DNA from: Melastoma dodecandrum
Lineage: Eukaryota; Streptophyta; Magnoliopsida; Myrtales; Melastomataceae
DNA length: 64,000 nt
Assembly: GCA_029817715.1 (NCBI GenBank)
Contig: JARUPY010000090.1
Coordinates: 2,046,001-2,110,000, forward strand
Direction of reading: 5' to 3'
In this document: positions 18,441 to 28,760 of the stretch, piece by piece
How positions within the stretch are numbered: the stretch's first letter is position 1
Layout: every line of letters begins with the position of its first letter
The notes under the pieces: generated by a model
What the model saw: only the letters and a program-made list of their open reading frames with translations
What the model was told of the DNA's origin: nothing
Database searches by the model: none
Translations under genes and position numbers: made by a program

Positions 18441-19510
18441 GACAGGAGGGCCTTCGCCTCCGCCCACAGCCGGGCCACGATGTCGCCGGCCGGCTCGGCA
18501 CGCGCCATGGCGGCGGCCTGGCCGGCCCACGCCTGCATGCGCTGGAGGTCGCCGTCCTTGCCGGCCGCGGCCCGCATCGCCGCCGTCAGGCCGCGCTGGA
18601 CGGGGTAGGGCGCCGGCTGCGGCGCATCCGGCTCCGCGGCGGCGCGCGCGTAGCCGGTGGCGATGCTGCGGCCCGCGCGGCCGGAGAAGGCGCGCGTCAG
18701 CATCGTGTCCTCCGGCATCGTCGTCGCGAGCGCGTCGGCCCAGGCGGCGTTGGTCTTCGCTTCCGGGCTGCGCAGCAGGGCCGTGCCGACCGTGACCGCG
18801 CTGGCACCGAGTGTCAGCGCCGCCGCCATCGTGCGCCCATCGGCGATGCCGCCAGCGGCGACGACCGGCACGTCGACGGCATCCGCCACGGCGGGCAGCA
18901 ACGCGAAGAGCCCGACCGAACGCCGCTCCGCCTCGCCCGCGTCGAAGGCGCCGCGATGGCCGCCCGCCTCCGCACCTTGCGCGACGACGGCGTCGGCACC
19001 AGCCGCCACCGCCGCCTTCGCTTCGGCGACGGTCGTCACGGTGGCGAACCAGGCGACGCCGCGCGCTTTCATCGTCTCGACGAAGGCCGGCTCGAACAGG
19101 CCCATGATCGACGAGACGACGGGCGTGCCGGCCTCGATCATCGCCTCGCATTGCGCCGCGAAGTTCTGGAGCTTGGCGTCCCCCGCGTCGGCGGCGACGC
19201 CGGGGCCCCATTCGCCGAGAAAGTCGCGCAGCCTTGCCTCATGCGCGGCATCGCGCTTCGGCGCCGGATCGGGCACCCAGATGTTCATCTGGAACGCGCC
19301 GTTGGAGCCGGCGCGGACCTCGCGCGCCCAATCGCGGATCTCGTCCGGCGACCACAGCAGCGCGCCGGCCGCGCCCATGCCGCCGGCCTTGGCCACCGCG
19401 ATCGACAGCGACGCCGGACAGGCGCCGGCCATCGGCGCCATCAGGATCGGCACCTCGAGATCGAAGCGACGGCAGAAGGCGGCGGCGCGTTCGAGGGCGG
19501 CGTTGGGCAC
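18437..19510 (-). CDS. Nitronate monooxygenase (2-nitropropane dioxygenase family)
   Basis: A 357-residue FMN-dependent TIM-barrel enzyme that oxidises alkyl nitronates such as propionate 3-nitronate. Visible features are [10 protein letters not shown] at the N-terminus of the barrel, [13 protein letters not shown] with the catalytic-type histidine, and [17 protein letters not shown] for phosphate binding of FMN. The start is a GTG at 19510, chosen because AAAGGA lies nine bases upstream; the open frame continues to 19729 without conserved sequence. It is the first gene of a two-gene unit with lipB. Whether the pairing has a functional meaning is unclear. Confidence 0.92.
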   Translation of the reverse strand: MPNAALERAAAFCRRFDLEVPILMAPMAGACPASLSIAVAKAGGMGAAGALLWSPDEIRDWAREVRAGSNGAFQMNIWVPDPAPKRDAAHEARLRDFLGEWGPGVAADAGDAKLQNFAAQCEAMIEAGTPVVSSIMGLFEPAFVETMKARGVAWFATVTTVAEAKAAVAAGADAVVAQGAEAGGHRGAFDAGEAERRSVGLFALLPAVADAVDVPVVAAGGIADGRTMAAALTLGASAVTVGTALLRSPEAKTNAAWADALATTMPEDTMLTRAFSGRAGRSIATGYARAAAEPDAPQPAPYPVQRGLTAAMRAAAGKDGDLQRMQAWAGQAAAMARAEPAGDIVARLWAEAKALLS

Positions 19511-19605
19511 GGCGAGAAATCCTTTTGACAGTGCCGGCGTTTGTAACTCTGGCACGGCGCGCTGTCGCCCGATGAAGACGTCCGACGAAAGCGCGGAGTC
19601 GCCGG

Positions 19606-21081
19606 CTACGCGGCCAGGTCCTTCGCGAAGTAGATCGCCCCTGGAATGACATTGTTCCAGTAGGGCGCGGTGCGCTTGAAGCCGGCGCGATCGTAGAGCG
19701 CGATCGCCGCTTCGAGCTGCGGCAGGCAATCGAGCACCATCTCGCTGTAGCCGGCCTCGCGCGCCGCCTCTAGAGCGGCGTCGAGCAGCCTGCGGCCGAG
19801 CCCGGCGCCTTGGACGCCGGGACGTACGAACAGACGCTTCAGCTCGCAGCGTCGGCCCGGCTCGAAAGCCCGCACGCCGGCACAGCCGACCGGCGTGCCG
19901 TCGGCATCGACGGCAAGGAACAATTCACCGGCCGGCGGCGCGTAAGCGCCGGGCAGGTTCGCCACCTCCGCCTCGAAGTTCTGCGACGAGAGATCGACGC
20001 CGATCGCATCGGCATAGTCGCGAAAGAGCTGAGCGACCGCGGCGAGGTCGTCCCGGCTGCGGGCCGGACGGATCCGCGCGACCCCGACCGCGCGCTTGTC
20101 CTTCGCCTCCAGCGGATAGCGCATCGCGACGTTGGCGCGGGCATAGCGGCCGCCGTAGCGGCGCATGATCTCGGCGTCGTGCTGGAAGCCGGCCTTCTCG
20201 TAGAGATGCACCGCGGCCGCGAGCTTGGCGTTGGTGAGCAGGAACAATTCGTCGAGGCCCATCGCCTCGGCCCGCTTCAGCACGGCATCGAGCAGGAACT
20301 CTCCCGCCTTGCGGCCGCGCGCGCTCGCCTTGACGCCCATCTTGGTCAGCTCGAAGACGCCGTCCTCGATCTTGATCAGCGCGCAGGTGCCGACGATGCC
20401 GAGGCCCTCCGCCTCGACGAAGAGGATGAAGCCGCCGCGATCGATGATCGTGCCCTGCGGGTCCTCGATGATGCGGCGGTCGTTCTCCTCGATCTTGAAG
20501 AAGCCCTCGACCCATTCGCGCGTGATCTCGGCGAAGGCGGGGGCGAGCGCCTCCGAATATTCGACGATGCGCAGGCCGCGCAGCGTCGCCGTCGGCGCGG
20601 TGCGGGCATCGTCGACGCGCGCGCTGAGCGAGCGGCGCGCGAGATTGGCCTCGAGCCGCTCGACCTGCTGCAGGAACGACCCGTCGAGATCGGCCGTCAA
20701 CGCCTCCGCCGCCGCGCGCACCGGCGGCCACAGGGTGGACTTGATGCGCACGACGAGCGCGCGACCGCTCTCGGTCAGGTCCAGCGTCTTCGAGCGCTGG
20801 TCGCGCGTTCCGCGGTCCGCGCTCACCAGGCCGGCCTCGACCAGCGTGGCGACGAGCCGCGTCACCGCCGGCTGGCTGATGCCGAGCGCCTCGACCGCGT
20901 CGCCCACCGACAGCGGGCCGTACCGATCGAGCGCCGCCAGCAGCGTCACCTGCGACGGCTGCACGCCGAGCTCGAGGCGCTCCAGCACCTCGGCCGCGTC
21001 GGCCTGCATGCGGTCGGCCAGCCGCTTCAGCCGGCTGCCGAGAAAGAGAACGCCGTGCTCGGCGAGGATGTCGGAAACCAT
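19606..21081 (-). CDS. MarR-type regulator fused to two GNAT acetyltransferase domains
   Basis: A 491-residue protein with three domains. Residues about 1-140 form a MarR winged helix (LGISQPAVTRLVATLVEAGLV is the recognition region). Residues about 155-310 form one GNAT domain (MGVKASARGRKAGEFLL at the acetyl-CoA loop) and about 335-490 a second (FVRPGVQGAGLGRRLLDAAL, containing the Q/RxxGxG/A loop). MarR-GNAT fusions are known; here there are two acetyltransferase domains. The ATG at 21081 has GGGAGA seven bases upstream; a TTG at 21123 is also in frame but would place the start upstream of the operator. The perfect palindrome at 21093-21116 immediately upstream suggests autoregulation. Confidence 0.92.
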   Translation of the reverse strand: MVSDILAEHGVLFLGSRLKRLADRMQADAAEVLERLELGVQPSQVTLLAALDRYGPLSVGDAVEALGISQPAVTRLVATLVEAGLVSADRGTRDQRSKTLDLTESGRALVVRIKSTLWPPVRAAAEALTADLDGSFLQQVERLEANLARRSLSARVDDARTAPTATLRGLRIVEYSEALAPAFAEITREWVEGFFKIEENDRRIIEDPQGTIIDRGGFILFVEAEGLGIVGTCALIKIEDGVFELTKMGVKASARGRKAGEFLLDAVLKRAEAMGLDELFLLTNAKLAAAVHLYEKAGFQHDAEIMRRYGGRYARANVAMRYPLEAKDKRAVGVARIRPARSRDDLAAVAQLFRDYADAIGVDLSSQNFEAEVANLPGAYAPPAGELFLAVDADGTPVGCAGVRAFEPGRRCELKRLFVRPGVQGAGLGRRLLDAALEAAREAGYSEMVLDCLPQLEAAIALYDRAGFKRTAPYWNNVIPGAIYFAKDLAA

Positions 21082-21092
21082 CGGCGTCTCCC

Positions 21093-21116
21093 ATTTACAT
21101 AACACGTTATGTAAAT
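21093..21116. promoter_or_regulatory. 24-bp palindromic operator of the MarR-GNAT gene
   Basis: Two 11-base arms, ATTTACATAAC and its exact reverse complement GTTATGTAAAT, flank a two-base centre (AC). The site ends about 12 bases before the MarR-GNAT start codon and about 80 bases before the divergent patatin gene. The arm length, symmetry and position fit a MarR dimer site, and it is very AT-rich against a GC-rich background. Confidence 0.8.
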
Positions 21117-21196
21117 CGCTCAACTAAAGTTGGCAAGGTCGCTGTCGCGCAGCCGCGCTACGCTCGCGGCCGACCTTGCAACGAGCACGGTTCGAC

Positions 21197-22207
21197 ATGA
21201 TGGATGCTGAGCTCAACACCAGTCACGGCCTGGTGCTTCAGGGTGGCGGAGCGCTCGGCGCCTTCGAGCTTGGGGCGGCGCGCGTCATCTACAACAGAGA
21301 CTGCACGTTCCGGCCCGGCGTCCTCGCCGGCGTGTCGATCGGCGCGATCTCGGCGGCGCTTCTCGGTCGTCCGGCGCGCGGCCTGACGCCACTCGAGGCG
21401 CTGGAGACGTTCTGGCAGCGCGTCACGGCGACGAGCCTGGTGCCGCCGACGCTGCAGCCCTACGCCTCGCTCGTCGGCTTGCCGAACTTCTTCACGATCA
21501 ACCCCTTCTGGATGTTCGGCACGAGCCTCTATTCGGTCGAGCCGCTGCGCCGGACGCTGAGCGAGCTCGTCGACGTCGACCGCCTCGCCGACCAAGCGGC
21601 GCGTCCGCATCTCGTGTTCACGGCGACCGACGTCCGGCAAGGCCAGCTTGCAACGTTCAGCAGCATCAAGCGCCCGCTGACGCTGGACCATGTACTCGCA
21701 AGCGGTAGCCTGCCGCCGTCGTTTCCGATGACGACCATCGACAACGTCGCCTACTGGGACGGCGGCCTGTTCGACAACACGCCGCTCGGTGCGCTGATCG
21801 ACCTGCTGGAGGGCGAGGATCGCGCGGCCGCCGTCGTCAATCTGTTTCCAAACAAGATCGAGACGCTGCCGCGCAGCATGACCGAGGTCGGTCAGCACTG
21901 CCTCAACTTGCTCTTCGCCAACAAGACGGCGAGCGACGTCAAGCTGATGAAGCGCTTCGACGCCGTGGCCGATCTCATGGCCGATCTCGAGAAGCTGCCG
22001 GCGGACTCGCCCGTCCGCGATCTGCCATCTTTCAAGGCGCTCGCGGAAGCCGACTACAAGCGCGTGCCGACGATCGTCGAGATCACGCGCGCGAGTGCCG
22101 CCGAGCAGCTCGAGGCCAGCGATTTCTCGCTCGCAGGCATCGAGCGCCGCGCCGACGAGGGCCGCTCGATCGCGCGCGATGCGCTGCGCGCCAAAGGTTT
22201 CCTCTGA
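21197..22207 (+). CDS. Patatin-like phospholipase
   Basis: A 336-residue lipid acyl hydrolase. It has the oxyanion motif GGGALGAFE, the nucleophile Ser47 in GVSIG (GxSxG) and the dyad Asp188 in WDGG. No signal peptide or membrane segment is seen, so it acts inside the cell or at the inner face of the membrane. Two adjacent ATG codons (21197, 21200) are possible starts; a TTG at 21176 is less likely. It is divergent from the MarR-GNAT gene, so the palindrome at 21093-21116 may also control it, but that is inference. Confidence 0.92.
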   Translation: MMDAELNTSHGLVLQGGGALGAFELGAARVIYNRDCTFRPGVLAGVSIGAISAALLGRPARGLTPLEALETFWQRVTATSLVPPTLQPYASLVGLPNFFTINPFWMFGTSLYSVEPLRRTLSELVDVDRLADQAARPHLVFTATDVRQGQLATFSSIKRPLTLDHVLASGSLPPSFPMTTIDNVAYWDGGLFDNTPLGALIDLLEGEDRAAAVVNLFPNKIETLPRSMTEVGQHCLNLLFANKTASDVKLMKRFDAVADLMADLEKLPADSPVRDLPSFKALAEADYKRVPTIVEITRASAAEQLEASDFSLAGIERRADEGRSIARDALRAKGFL

Positions 22208-22211
22208 CGCT

Positions 22212-23543
22212 CTAGACCCAAACGCGCCCGGTGAAGCGCGCGATCACCTCGCCGACGGGCAGCATCTCGCGCGCGCCCGTCCTGCGGACCTTCACCTCGA
22301 CCATGTCGTCGGCGAGGTTCTTCGGGCCGACGATGATCTGGTAGGGCAGGCCGATGAGGTCGAGGCGCGCGAATTTCGCGCCCGGCCGGTCGTCGGTGTC
22401 GTCGTAGAGCACGTCGACCTTGGCCTTCGCCAATTCGCCGTAGATGCGGGCGCAGGCGGCGTCCGTCGCCGCGTCGCCGACCTTGAGGTTGGCGAGGCCG
22501 ATCGTGAAGGGCGCGACGGCTTCTGGCCAGATGATGCCGGCATCGTCGTGGCTCGCCTCGATGATCGCGCCGGCGAGGCGCGAGATGCCGACGCCGTACG
22601 AACCGCACTGCGCGGGCCGGTCGACGCCGTCGGGGCCGGTGACCAGCGCCTTCATCGCCTTCGTGTACTTGTCGCCGAAATAGAAGACCTGGCCGACCTC
22701 GATGCCGCGCGTGTTGACGCGCTTGTCCTCGGGTGTCTCCGCCTCGAAGCGCGCCGCGTCGTGCACGTCCTCGGTCGCCGCGTAGAGCGTCGTCCATTGC
22801 TCGACGATGCCGGTGAGGTCGCCGTCGTAGTCGACCGTCTCGGGCGGGACCGGCAGGTCGAGCACGTCCCTGTTGATGAAGACGCCGGACTCGCCCGTCT
22901 CGGCGAGCACGATGAATTCGTGCGAGAGGTCGCCGCCGATCGGCCCGGTCTCGGCCCGCATCGGGATGCCGACGAGCCCCATCCGCGCGAAGATGCGCAG
23001 GTAGGCGACGAACATCCTGTTGTAGGAGACCCGCGCGGCGGCTTCGTCGACATCGAACGAATAGGCGTCCTTCATCAGGAACTCACGCCCGCGCATCACG
23101 CCGAAGCGCGGGCGCTGCTCGTCGCGGAACTTCCACTGGAAGTGATAGAGGTTCTTCGGCAGCTCGCGGTAGCTCTTCACTCCGGCGCGGAAGATCTCGG
23201 TGATCATCTCCTCGTTGGTCGGGCCGTAGAGCATCTCGCGCTTGTTGCGGTCGGTGATGCGCAGCATCTCGGGGCCGTAGGCGTCGTAGCGGCCGGACTC
23301 GCGCCACAGGTCGGCGAGCTGCAGCGTCGGCATCAGCATCTCGACGGCGCCGGCGCGATCCATCTCCTCGCGCACGATCTGCTCGATCTTTTGCAGGACG
23401 CGGAAGCCGAGCGGCAGCCACGCGTAGATGCCCGCCGCCTCCTGGCGGATCATGCCGGCGCGCAGCATCAGCCGGTGGGAGAGGATCTCCGCTTCCTTGG
23501 GATTGTCGCGCAGGATGGGGAGGAAGAATTTCGAGAGGCGCAT
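22212..23543 (-). CDS. proS: Prolyl-tRNA synthetase, short alphaproteobacterial type
   Basis: Charges tRNA-Pro with proline. The 443-residue product has the class II motifs: the motif 2 loop [21 protein letters not shown], and motif 3 near [14 protein letters not shown]. It lacks the roughly 180-residue INS editing domain found in the E. coli enzyme, as is usual in alphaproteobacteria, and goes straight to the anticodon-binding domain at the C-terminus. The start [12 protein letters not shown] is typical. It is convergent with the patatin gene, four bases apart. Confidence 0.97.
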   Translation of the reverse strand: MRLSKFFLPILRDNPKEAEILSHRLMLRAGMIRQEAAGIYAWLPLGFRVLQKIEQIVREEMDRAGAVEMLMPTLQLADLWRESGRYDAYGPEMLRITDRNKREMLYGPTNEEMITEIFRAGVKSYRELPKNLYHFQWKFRDEQRPRFGVMRGREFLMKDAYSFDVDEAAARVSYNRMFVAYLRIFARMGLVGIPMRAETGPIGGDLSHEFIVLAETGESGVFINRDVLDLPVPPETVDYDGDLTGIVEQWTTLYAATEDVHDAARFEAETPEDKRVNTRGIEVGQVFYFGDKYTKAMKALVTGPDGVDRPAQCGSYGVGISRLAGAIIEASHDDAGIIWPEAVAPFTIGLANLKVGDAATDAACARIYGELAKAKVDVLYDDTDDRPGAKFARLDLIGLPYQIIVGPKNLADDMVEVKVRRTGAREMLPVGEVIARFTGRVWV

Positions 23544-23715
23544 CTGACCCGGCCGCTGGAGGACGACGTCGCTCTACAGGAAGGGGCGGAGGCTCGCCAG
23601 CCCGGCGGGCGACCGAGGCAACGCCCGTCAAGCTTGGACGTTATATGGCAGCGGCGTTGCCGCCGATTTGAATGACCAGACATCTTCGCCGCCCCGTCGC
23701 GGCACTGGGGGCCCG

Positions 23716-24510
23716 ATGGCCGAATGGTTCGAGCGCTTCAGCCGGCCGCGCCGGCGCACCGTCGACAAGGCGCTGCTGCCGAGCATGCACTTCCTGCTCG
23801 TCTGCCTGCTCTTCGCCGGGACCGGCGCGCTGCTGTGGCACGGCGTGATCCACGGCCCCGGCGCGGTCATCGTCTTCGTTGTCTCGGGCTCGATCGTCGC
23901 GCTCTGCCTGCACGAGTTCGGGCATGCGTTCGTCGCCTACAAGGGCGGCGACTGGACCGTCGCGCAGACCGGCTACCTCGATCTCGATCCGCTCAAGTAC
24001 ACAGACCCGCTGTTGTCGATCGTGTTGCCGCTCGTCTACATCCTCATCGGCGGCTTCGCGCTGCCCGGCGGGGCGGTGTGGATCAACCATTCGCTGCTGC
24101 GCAGCGCCGTCTGGGATTCCGCGGTCTCCGTGGCGGGACCGGCCGCCGACCTCGGCTTCTTCCTTCTGCTCGCGGTGATCTACCACCTGCTGCCGGACGA
24201 GGCCGGCGACATCGCGCCGGCGGTCGGCGTTCTCGCCTACTTCGAGGCGACGGCGATCGTCCTCAACCTGCTGCCGCTGCCGGGGCTCGACGGCTTCGGC
24301 ATCATCCGTCCCTGGCTGCCGCCGCACGTGGCCGAGGCCGGCAACGTGATCGCGGCCGGTTTCGGCTTCGTCCTGGTCCTGCTGGTGCTCTCGTCCGCTC
24401 AGGTCGGCGAGGTGGTCTTCGGCGTCGGCTCGTGGCTCTGCCATCTCGTCGGCGTCTACGCCATCGGGGCCGGCTGGAACATGCTGAATTTCTGGCGAAC
24501 GGGCGCTTAG
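23716..24510 (+). CDS. Site-2 protease (M50) family membrane protein
   Basis: A 264-residue multispanning inner-membrane metalloprotease. The zinc-binding HExxH is HEFGH at residues 66-70 and the third ligand is Asp192 in [10 protein letters not shown], so the catalytic set is complete. There are about six hydrophobic segments. Such proteins cut membrane-embedded substrates, but no PDZ domain is present and the substrate is unknown. The ATG at 23716 follows a GGGGG run; a TTG at 23668 is in frame but the added residues look non-conserved. It is upstream of aspS on the same strand. Confidence 0.9.
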   Translation: MAEWFERFSRPRRRTVDKALLPSMHFLLVCLLFAGTGALLWHGVIHGPGAVIVFVVSGSIVALCLHEFGHAFVAYKGGDWTVAQTGYLDLDPLKYTDPLLSIVLPLVYILIGGFALPGGAVWINHSLLRSAVWDSAVSVAGPAADLGFFLLLAVIYHLLPDEAGDIAPAVGVLAYFEATAIVLNLLPLPGLDGFGIIRPWLPPHVAEAGNVIAAGFGFVLVLLVLSSAQVGEVVFGVGSWLCHLVGVYAIGAGWNMLNFWRTGA

Positions 24511-24605
24511 GCGCTAGCCGCAGCGGTCGACGTCTTCGCCTTGACAGCCTGCACCCCGCATGCCGTTGTCCGGCCGCTCCAGCCCAGAAAATTCCCGAAG
24601 GACCC

Positions 24606-26465
24606 ATGCACCGCTATCGTTCGCACACCTGTGGCGCGCTCCGCGAGGCCGATGCCGGCAGCGAGACCAGGCTCGCCGGCTGGTGCCACCGCATCCGCGA
24701 TCATGGCGGCGTCCTCTTCATCGACCTGCGCGACCATTACGGCATGACGCAATGCGTGGTGGACCCGGATTCGCCGGCCTTCGCGGCGGCCGAAAAGCTG
24801 CGCTCGGAATGGGTGGTGCGCGTCGACGGCAAGGTGCGCATCCGCCCGGCCGGCACCGAGAACGCCGACATGCCGACCGGCAAGGTCGAGGTCTACGTCA
24901 CCGAGATCGAGGTGCTCGGCCCGTCCTCCGAGCTGCCTCTGCCCGTCTTCGGCGACCAGCCGTACCCCGAGGACGTGCGCCTGAAATATCGCTTCCTCGA
25001 TCTGCGTCGCGAGAAGCTGCACCAGAACATCATGCTGCGTGGCCGCGTGATCGACTCGATGCGCGCGCGGATGAAGGCGCAGGGCTTCTTCGAGTTCCAG
25101 ACGCCGATCCTCACCGCCTCGTCGCCGGAGGGCGCCCGCGACTACCTCGTGCCGTCGCGCATCCATCCCGGAAAGTTCTACGCGCTGCCGCAGGCGCCGC
25201 AGCAGTTCAAGCAGCTGATCATGGTCGCGGGCTTCGACCGCTACTTCCAGATCGCGCCGTGCTTCCGCGACGAGGATGCGCGCGCCGACCGTAGCCCGGG
25301 CGAGTTCTACCAGCTCGACATCGAGATGAGCTTCGCGACGCAGGAGGACGTGTTCGCGGCCGTCGAGCCGGTGCTGCGCGGGCTCTTCGAGGAGTTCGGC
25401 GGCGGCCGGCCGGTGACGCAGAAATTTCCGCTCATCACCTATGCCGACGCAATGCTGAAATACGGCTCCGACAAGCCGGACCTGCGCAACCCGATCGTCA
25501 TCGCCGACGTCACGCAGGAGTTCTCGGCGGACGACGTGACGTTCAACGCGTTCAAGAACGTCATCAAGCGCGGCGGCGTGGTGCGGGCGATCCCGGCGCC
25601 AGGCGCCGGCGCGCAGCCGCGCTCGTTCTTCGACAAGCTGAACGACTGGGCGCGCGGCGAAGGTGCGCCGGGGCTCGGTTACGTGATCTTCGAGGGCGAC
25701 GGCGACGCGCTGACCGGCAAGGGGCCGATCGCCAAGTTCATTCCCGACGCCGTGCAGAAGGCGATTGCCGCCAAGGCCGGCTGCAAGGGCGGCGACGCGG
25801 TCTTCTTCTCCTGCGACATGCCCGAGAAGGCGGCCAAGCTCGCCGGCGGCGCCCGCCTGCGCATCGGCAGCGAGCTGGGGCTGACGACCTCGGGCACGTT
25901 CGAGCTCTGCTGGATCGTCGACTTCCCGATGTACGAGTGGAACGAGGACGACAAGAAGATCGACTTCTCGCACAATCCCTTCTCGATGCCGCAGATGGAG
26001 CACGACGCCTTCCTCGCGCTCGACCTCGCGGACCAGGAGACCATCCTCGGTCTCAAGGCCTACCAGTACGACATCGTCTGCAACGGCGTGGAGCTGTCGT
26101 CCGGCGCGATCCGAAACCATCGCCCCGACGTGATGCGCAAGGCCTTCGCGCTCGCCGGCTACGACGAGAGCGTGCTCGAGGAGCGGTTCGGCGGCATGTA
26201 CCGCGCCTTCCAGTACGGCGCCCCGCCGCATGGCGGCATCGCGCCCGGCGTCGACCGCATCGTCATGCTGCTGGCCGGCGAGGAGAACCTGCGCGAGATC
26301 GTGCTGTTCCCGATGAACCAGCGCGCCGAGGACCTGCTGATGGCCGCGCCCTCGCCCGTCACGCCGAAGCAGCTGCGCGAGCTGCACATCCGGCTGAACC
26401 TGCCGGAGGCGAAGAAGCCGGCGACGACGGATGCGGCGACGGTCGAGGTGAAGGATCAGAGCTGA
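24606..26465 (+). CDS. aspS: Aspartyl-tRNA synthetase (probably non-discriminating)
   Basis: A 619-residue class IIb synthetase. The N-terminal OB-fold anticodon domain contains [22 protein letters not shown], the catalytic core contains the motif 2 loop [19 protein letters not shown], and the bacterial GAD insertion domain sits between them and motif 3 ([13 protein letters not shown]). GatB, encoded just downstream, belongs to the amidotransferase that corrects Asp-tRNA(Asn) and Glu-tRNA(Gln), so this enzyme probably also charges tRNA(Asn). That is inferred from context, not from a diagnostic residue I can verify. AAGGA lies a few bases before the ATG. Confidence 0.97.
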   Translation: MHRYRSHTCGALREADAGSETRLAGWCHRIRDHGGVLFIDLRDHYGMTQCVVDPDSPAFAAAEKLRSEWVVRVDGKVRIRPAGTENADMPTGKVEVYVTEIEVLGPSSELPLPVFGDQPYPEDVRLKYRFLDLRREKLHQNIMLRGRVIDSMRARMKAQGFFEFQTPILTASSPEGARDYLVPSRIHPGKFYALPQAPQQFKQLIMVAGFDRYFQIAPCFRDEDARADRSPGEFYQLDIEMSFATQEDVFAAVEPVLRGLFEEFGGGRPVTQKFPLITYADAMLKYGSDKPDLRNPIVIADVTQEFSADDVTFNAFKNVIKRGGVVRAIPAPGAGAQPRSFFDKLNDWARGEGAPGLGYVIFEGDGDALTGKGPIAKFIPDAVQKAIAAKAGCKGGDAVFFSCDMPEKAAKLAGGARLRIGSELGLTTSGTFELCWIVDFPMYEWNEDDKKIDFSHNPFSMPQMEHDAFLALDLADQETILGLKAYQYDIVCNGVELSSGAIRNHRPDVMRKAFALAGYDESVLEERFGGMYRAFQYGAPPHGGIAPGVDRIVMLLAGEENLREIVLFPMNQRAEDLLMAAPSPVTPKQLRELHIRLNLPEAKKPATTDAATVEVKDQS

Positions 26466-26468
26466 CGC

Positions 26469-26485
26469 CGGCGACTTTGTCGCCG
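26469..26485 (+). terminator. Hairpin after aspS
   Basis: CGGCGAC and GTCGCCG form a perfect seven-base-pair stem with a TTT loop, starting four bases after the aspS stop. The sequence after it (CGCGTTT) is a poor T-tract, so it may be a weak terminator or a processing site. A TATAGT box at 26502-26507 just downstream could start a separate message for the next genes. Confidence 0.4.
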
Positions 26486-26528
26486 CGCGTTTGGCCTGTG
26501 CTATAGTGTCGGCAGACGAGCCGGACCG

Positions 26529-26825
26529 ATGACCAAGGACGAAATCCTCGCCACGCTGAAATCCGCCGAGCCCGAACTGCGGGCGAAGGGGGTCGCGCGC
26601 GCGGCCCTTTTCGGCTCGCAAGTCCGCGGCGAGGCCGGCGCCGACAGCGATATCGACATCATGGTGGAGATCGATCCCGCGGCGCGGCTCGGCTTGTGGG
26701 AATATGTCGGGGTCGTCGACTTCATCGAAGAGATGTTTCCGACGAAGGTCGATGTCTCGAACCGTGCGAGCCTGAAGCCCCACGTACGCCCGAGCGCCGA
26801 GCGCGACGCCGTCTATGCTTTCTAG
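26529..26825 (+). CDS. mntA: MntA-type minimal nucleotidyltransferase (antitoxin)
   Basis: A 98-residue protein of the MNT family. It has the polymerase-beta-type active site GSx10DxD intact: Gly29-Ser30 and then Asp41 and Asp43 in SDIDIMVE. In characterised HepT/MntA modules this enzyme neutralises its partner by adding AMP groups to a tyrosine of HepT. It overlaps the following HepT-like gene by 11 bases, as is usual for the pair. A TATAGT element at 26502-26507 may be its promoter. The role is inferred from the pairing and motif. Confidence 0.87.
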   Translation: MTKDEILATLKSAEPELRAKGVARAALFGSQVRGEAGADSDIDIMVEIDPAARLGLWEYVGVVDFIEEMFPTKVDVSNRASLKPHVRPSAERDAVYAF

Positions 26826-27189
26826 AACGGCACGCACTGCGCTCATCGATATCCGCTACAACATCGTCTTGATCCAGGATTTTGCCTGGGGCTTCGATTT
26901 CGAGACGTTCGAGCAAGAGCTCAAAACCGTCTATGCGACGATTCGGGCACTCGAGATCATCTCCGAAGCGAGCCGCCGGCTCCCCGCCGAGCTGAAAGCT
27001 CGTCATCCAGGCATCCTCTGGAAGCAAATGCAGAGTGCCGGAAACCGCTATCGCCACGACTACGACGGCGTCGAAGCCTCTCTCATCTGGAGAACGGCAC
27101 ACGACAGCCTGCCGCCCCTGATGGCCGTCGTCGAAGCCGAACTCGCAGCCGCCGATCTCGAAGGTCGCCAGGAAAGCATGGACCCATGA
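26815..27189 (+). CDS. hepT: HepT-like DUF86 protein (putative toxin ribonuclease)
   Basis: A 124-residue all-alpha HEPN-fold protein of the DUF86 family. The expected RNase/modification motif is present in the variant form NRYRHDY, with His81 and Tyr83; the arginine is three residues before the histidine rather than four to six, as in the GNxxRHDY subgroup. Known partners have this tyrosine AMPylated by MntA. The stop codon overlaps the gatB start as ATGA, so gatB is probably cotranslated. Activity as a toxin is inferred from family and context only. Confidence 0.85.
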   Translation: MLSRTARTALIDIRYNIVLIQDFAWGFDFETFEQELKTVYATIRALEIISEASRRLPAELKARHPGILWKQMQSAGNRYRHDYDGVEASLIWRTAHDSLPPLMAVVEAELAAADLEGRQESMDP

Positions 27190-28031
27190 CCGCACACGCC
27201 AAGCCCGAAAACCTCGTCCGCGGCGCCACCGGCGACTGGGAGATCATCGTCGGCATGGAAATCCATGCGCAGGTGACCTCCCGCTCGAAGCTCTTCTCCG
27301 GGGCGTCGACGACCTTCGGCGGCGAGCCGAATTCGCATGTCTCTCTCGTCGACGCGGCGATGCCGGGCATGCTGCCGGTCATCAACGAGGAATGCGTCGC
27401 GCAGGCCGTGCGCACCGGGCTCGGGCTGAAGGCGCAGATCAATCACCGTTCGGTGTTCGACCGGAAGAACTACTTCTATCCCGACCTGCCGCAGGGCTAT
27501 CAGATCTCGCAGTACAAGAGCCCGATCGTCGGCGAGGGCGTGGTCAAGGTCGACCTCACGCCGACAGACAGCTTCGAGGTCGGCATCGAGCGGCTGCACC
27601 TCGAGCAGGACGCCGGCAAGTCGCTGCACGACCAGTCGGCGACCGACAGCTTCGTCGACCTCAATCGTTCCGGCGTCGCGCTGATGGAGATCGTGTCGAA
27701 GCCCGACATGCGCTCCGCCGACGAGGCCAAGGCCTACGTCTCGAAGCTGCGCACGATCCTGCGCTACCTCGGCACCTGCGACGGCAACATGGAGCAGGGC
27801 TCGTTGCGCGCGGACGTGAACGTGTCGGTGCGCCGGCCCGGCGAGAAGCTAGGCACGCGCTGCGAGATCAAGAACGTCAACTCGATCCGCTTCATCGGGC
27901 AGGCGATCGACGTCGAGGCGCGCCGGCAGATCGAGATCCTCGAGGATGGCGGCGAGATCATCCAGGAGACGCGGCTGTTCGATCCCGGCAAGGGCGAGAC
28001 GCGCTCGATGCGCAACAAGGAGGAGGCGCAC

Positions 28032-28062
<31 letters not shown>

Positions 28063-28673
28063 TGCCGCTCGAGTTCGACCAGGCCTTCGTCGATCGCCTT
28101 GCATCCGGTCTGCCTGAGCTTCCCGACGCCAAGCGCGCGCGCTTCATCGCCGACTACGGCCTGCCGCCGTACGATGCCGGCGTGCTCGTCGCCGACAAGG
28201 AGACCGCCGACTTCTACGAGGCCTGCGTCGCCTACGGCGGCACGAAGCGCGATGCGAAGGCGGTCGCCAACTGGGTCAACGGCGACGTCGCGGCCTACGC
28301 CAACTCGCAAGGCCTCGCGGTCTACGAGACGCATCTGAAGCCAGCGCAGATCGCCGGCCTCGTCGACCTCATCGCGGACGGCACGATCTCCGGCAAGATC
28401 GCGAAGGACGTGCTCGCGCTGCTGATCGGCGAGGAGAAGGACGGCGATCCGCGCGCGCTCGTCGAGGCGCGAGGCATGAAGCAGGTCACCGACACCGGCG
28501 CGATCGAAGCCGCCGTCGACGCGATCATCGCGGCGAACCCGGACAAGGTCGCGCAGGCGCAGGCGAAGCCGACGATGCTCGGCTGGTTCGTCGGACAAGT
28601 CATGAAGTCGACCGGCGGCAAGGCCAATCCGCAAAGCGTCAACGAGCTCCTGAAGTCGAAACTCGGCATCTGA
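27186..28673 (+). CDS. gatB: Aspartyl/glutamyl-tRNA amidotransferase subunit B
   Basis: Subunit B of GatCAB, which converts misacylated Glu-tRNA(Gln) and Asp-tRNA(Asn) to the correct amides; GatB holds the tRNA and activates it with ATP. The 495-residue product has the GatB signature near the N-terminus ([12 protein letters not shown] and [14 protein letters not shown]) and ends with the YqeY-like domain ([14 protein letters not shown] ... [10 protein letters not shown]). gatA and gatC are not in the window. The ATG overlaps the HepT stop, with AGGAAAG ten bases upstream. A strong terminator follows at 28735-28760. Confidence 0.97.
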
Positions 28674-28734
28674 GCCGTCGCGAATCACGTCGCGTTTCGC
28701 GGCCTGCGAGGCTCAGATCTTCATCGAAGGCAAG

Positions 28735-28760
28735 GTCGCGTCGTCTCGACGCGACTTTTT
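28735..28760 (+). terminator. Rho-independent terminator of gatB
   Basis: GTCGCGTCG and CGACGCGAC form a perfect nine-base-pair stem around a TCT loop, followed directly by TTTTT. It lies 62 bases after the gatB stop and is the clearest terminator in the window. Confidence 0.85.
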
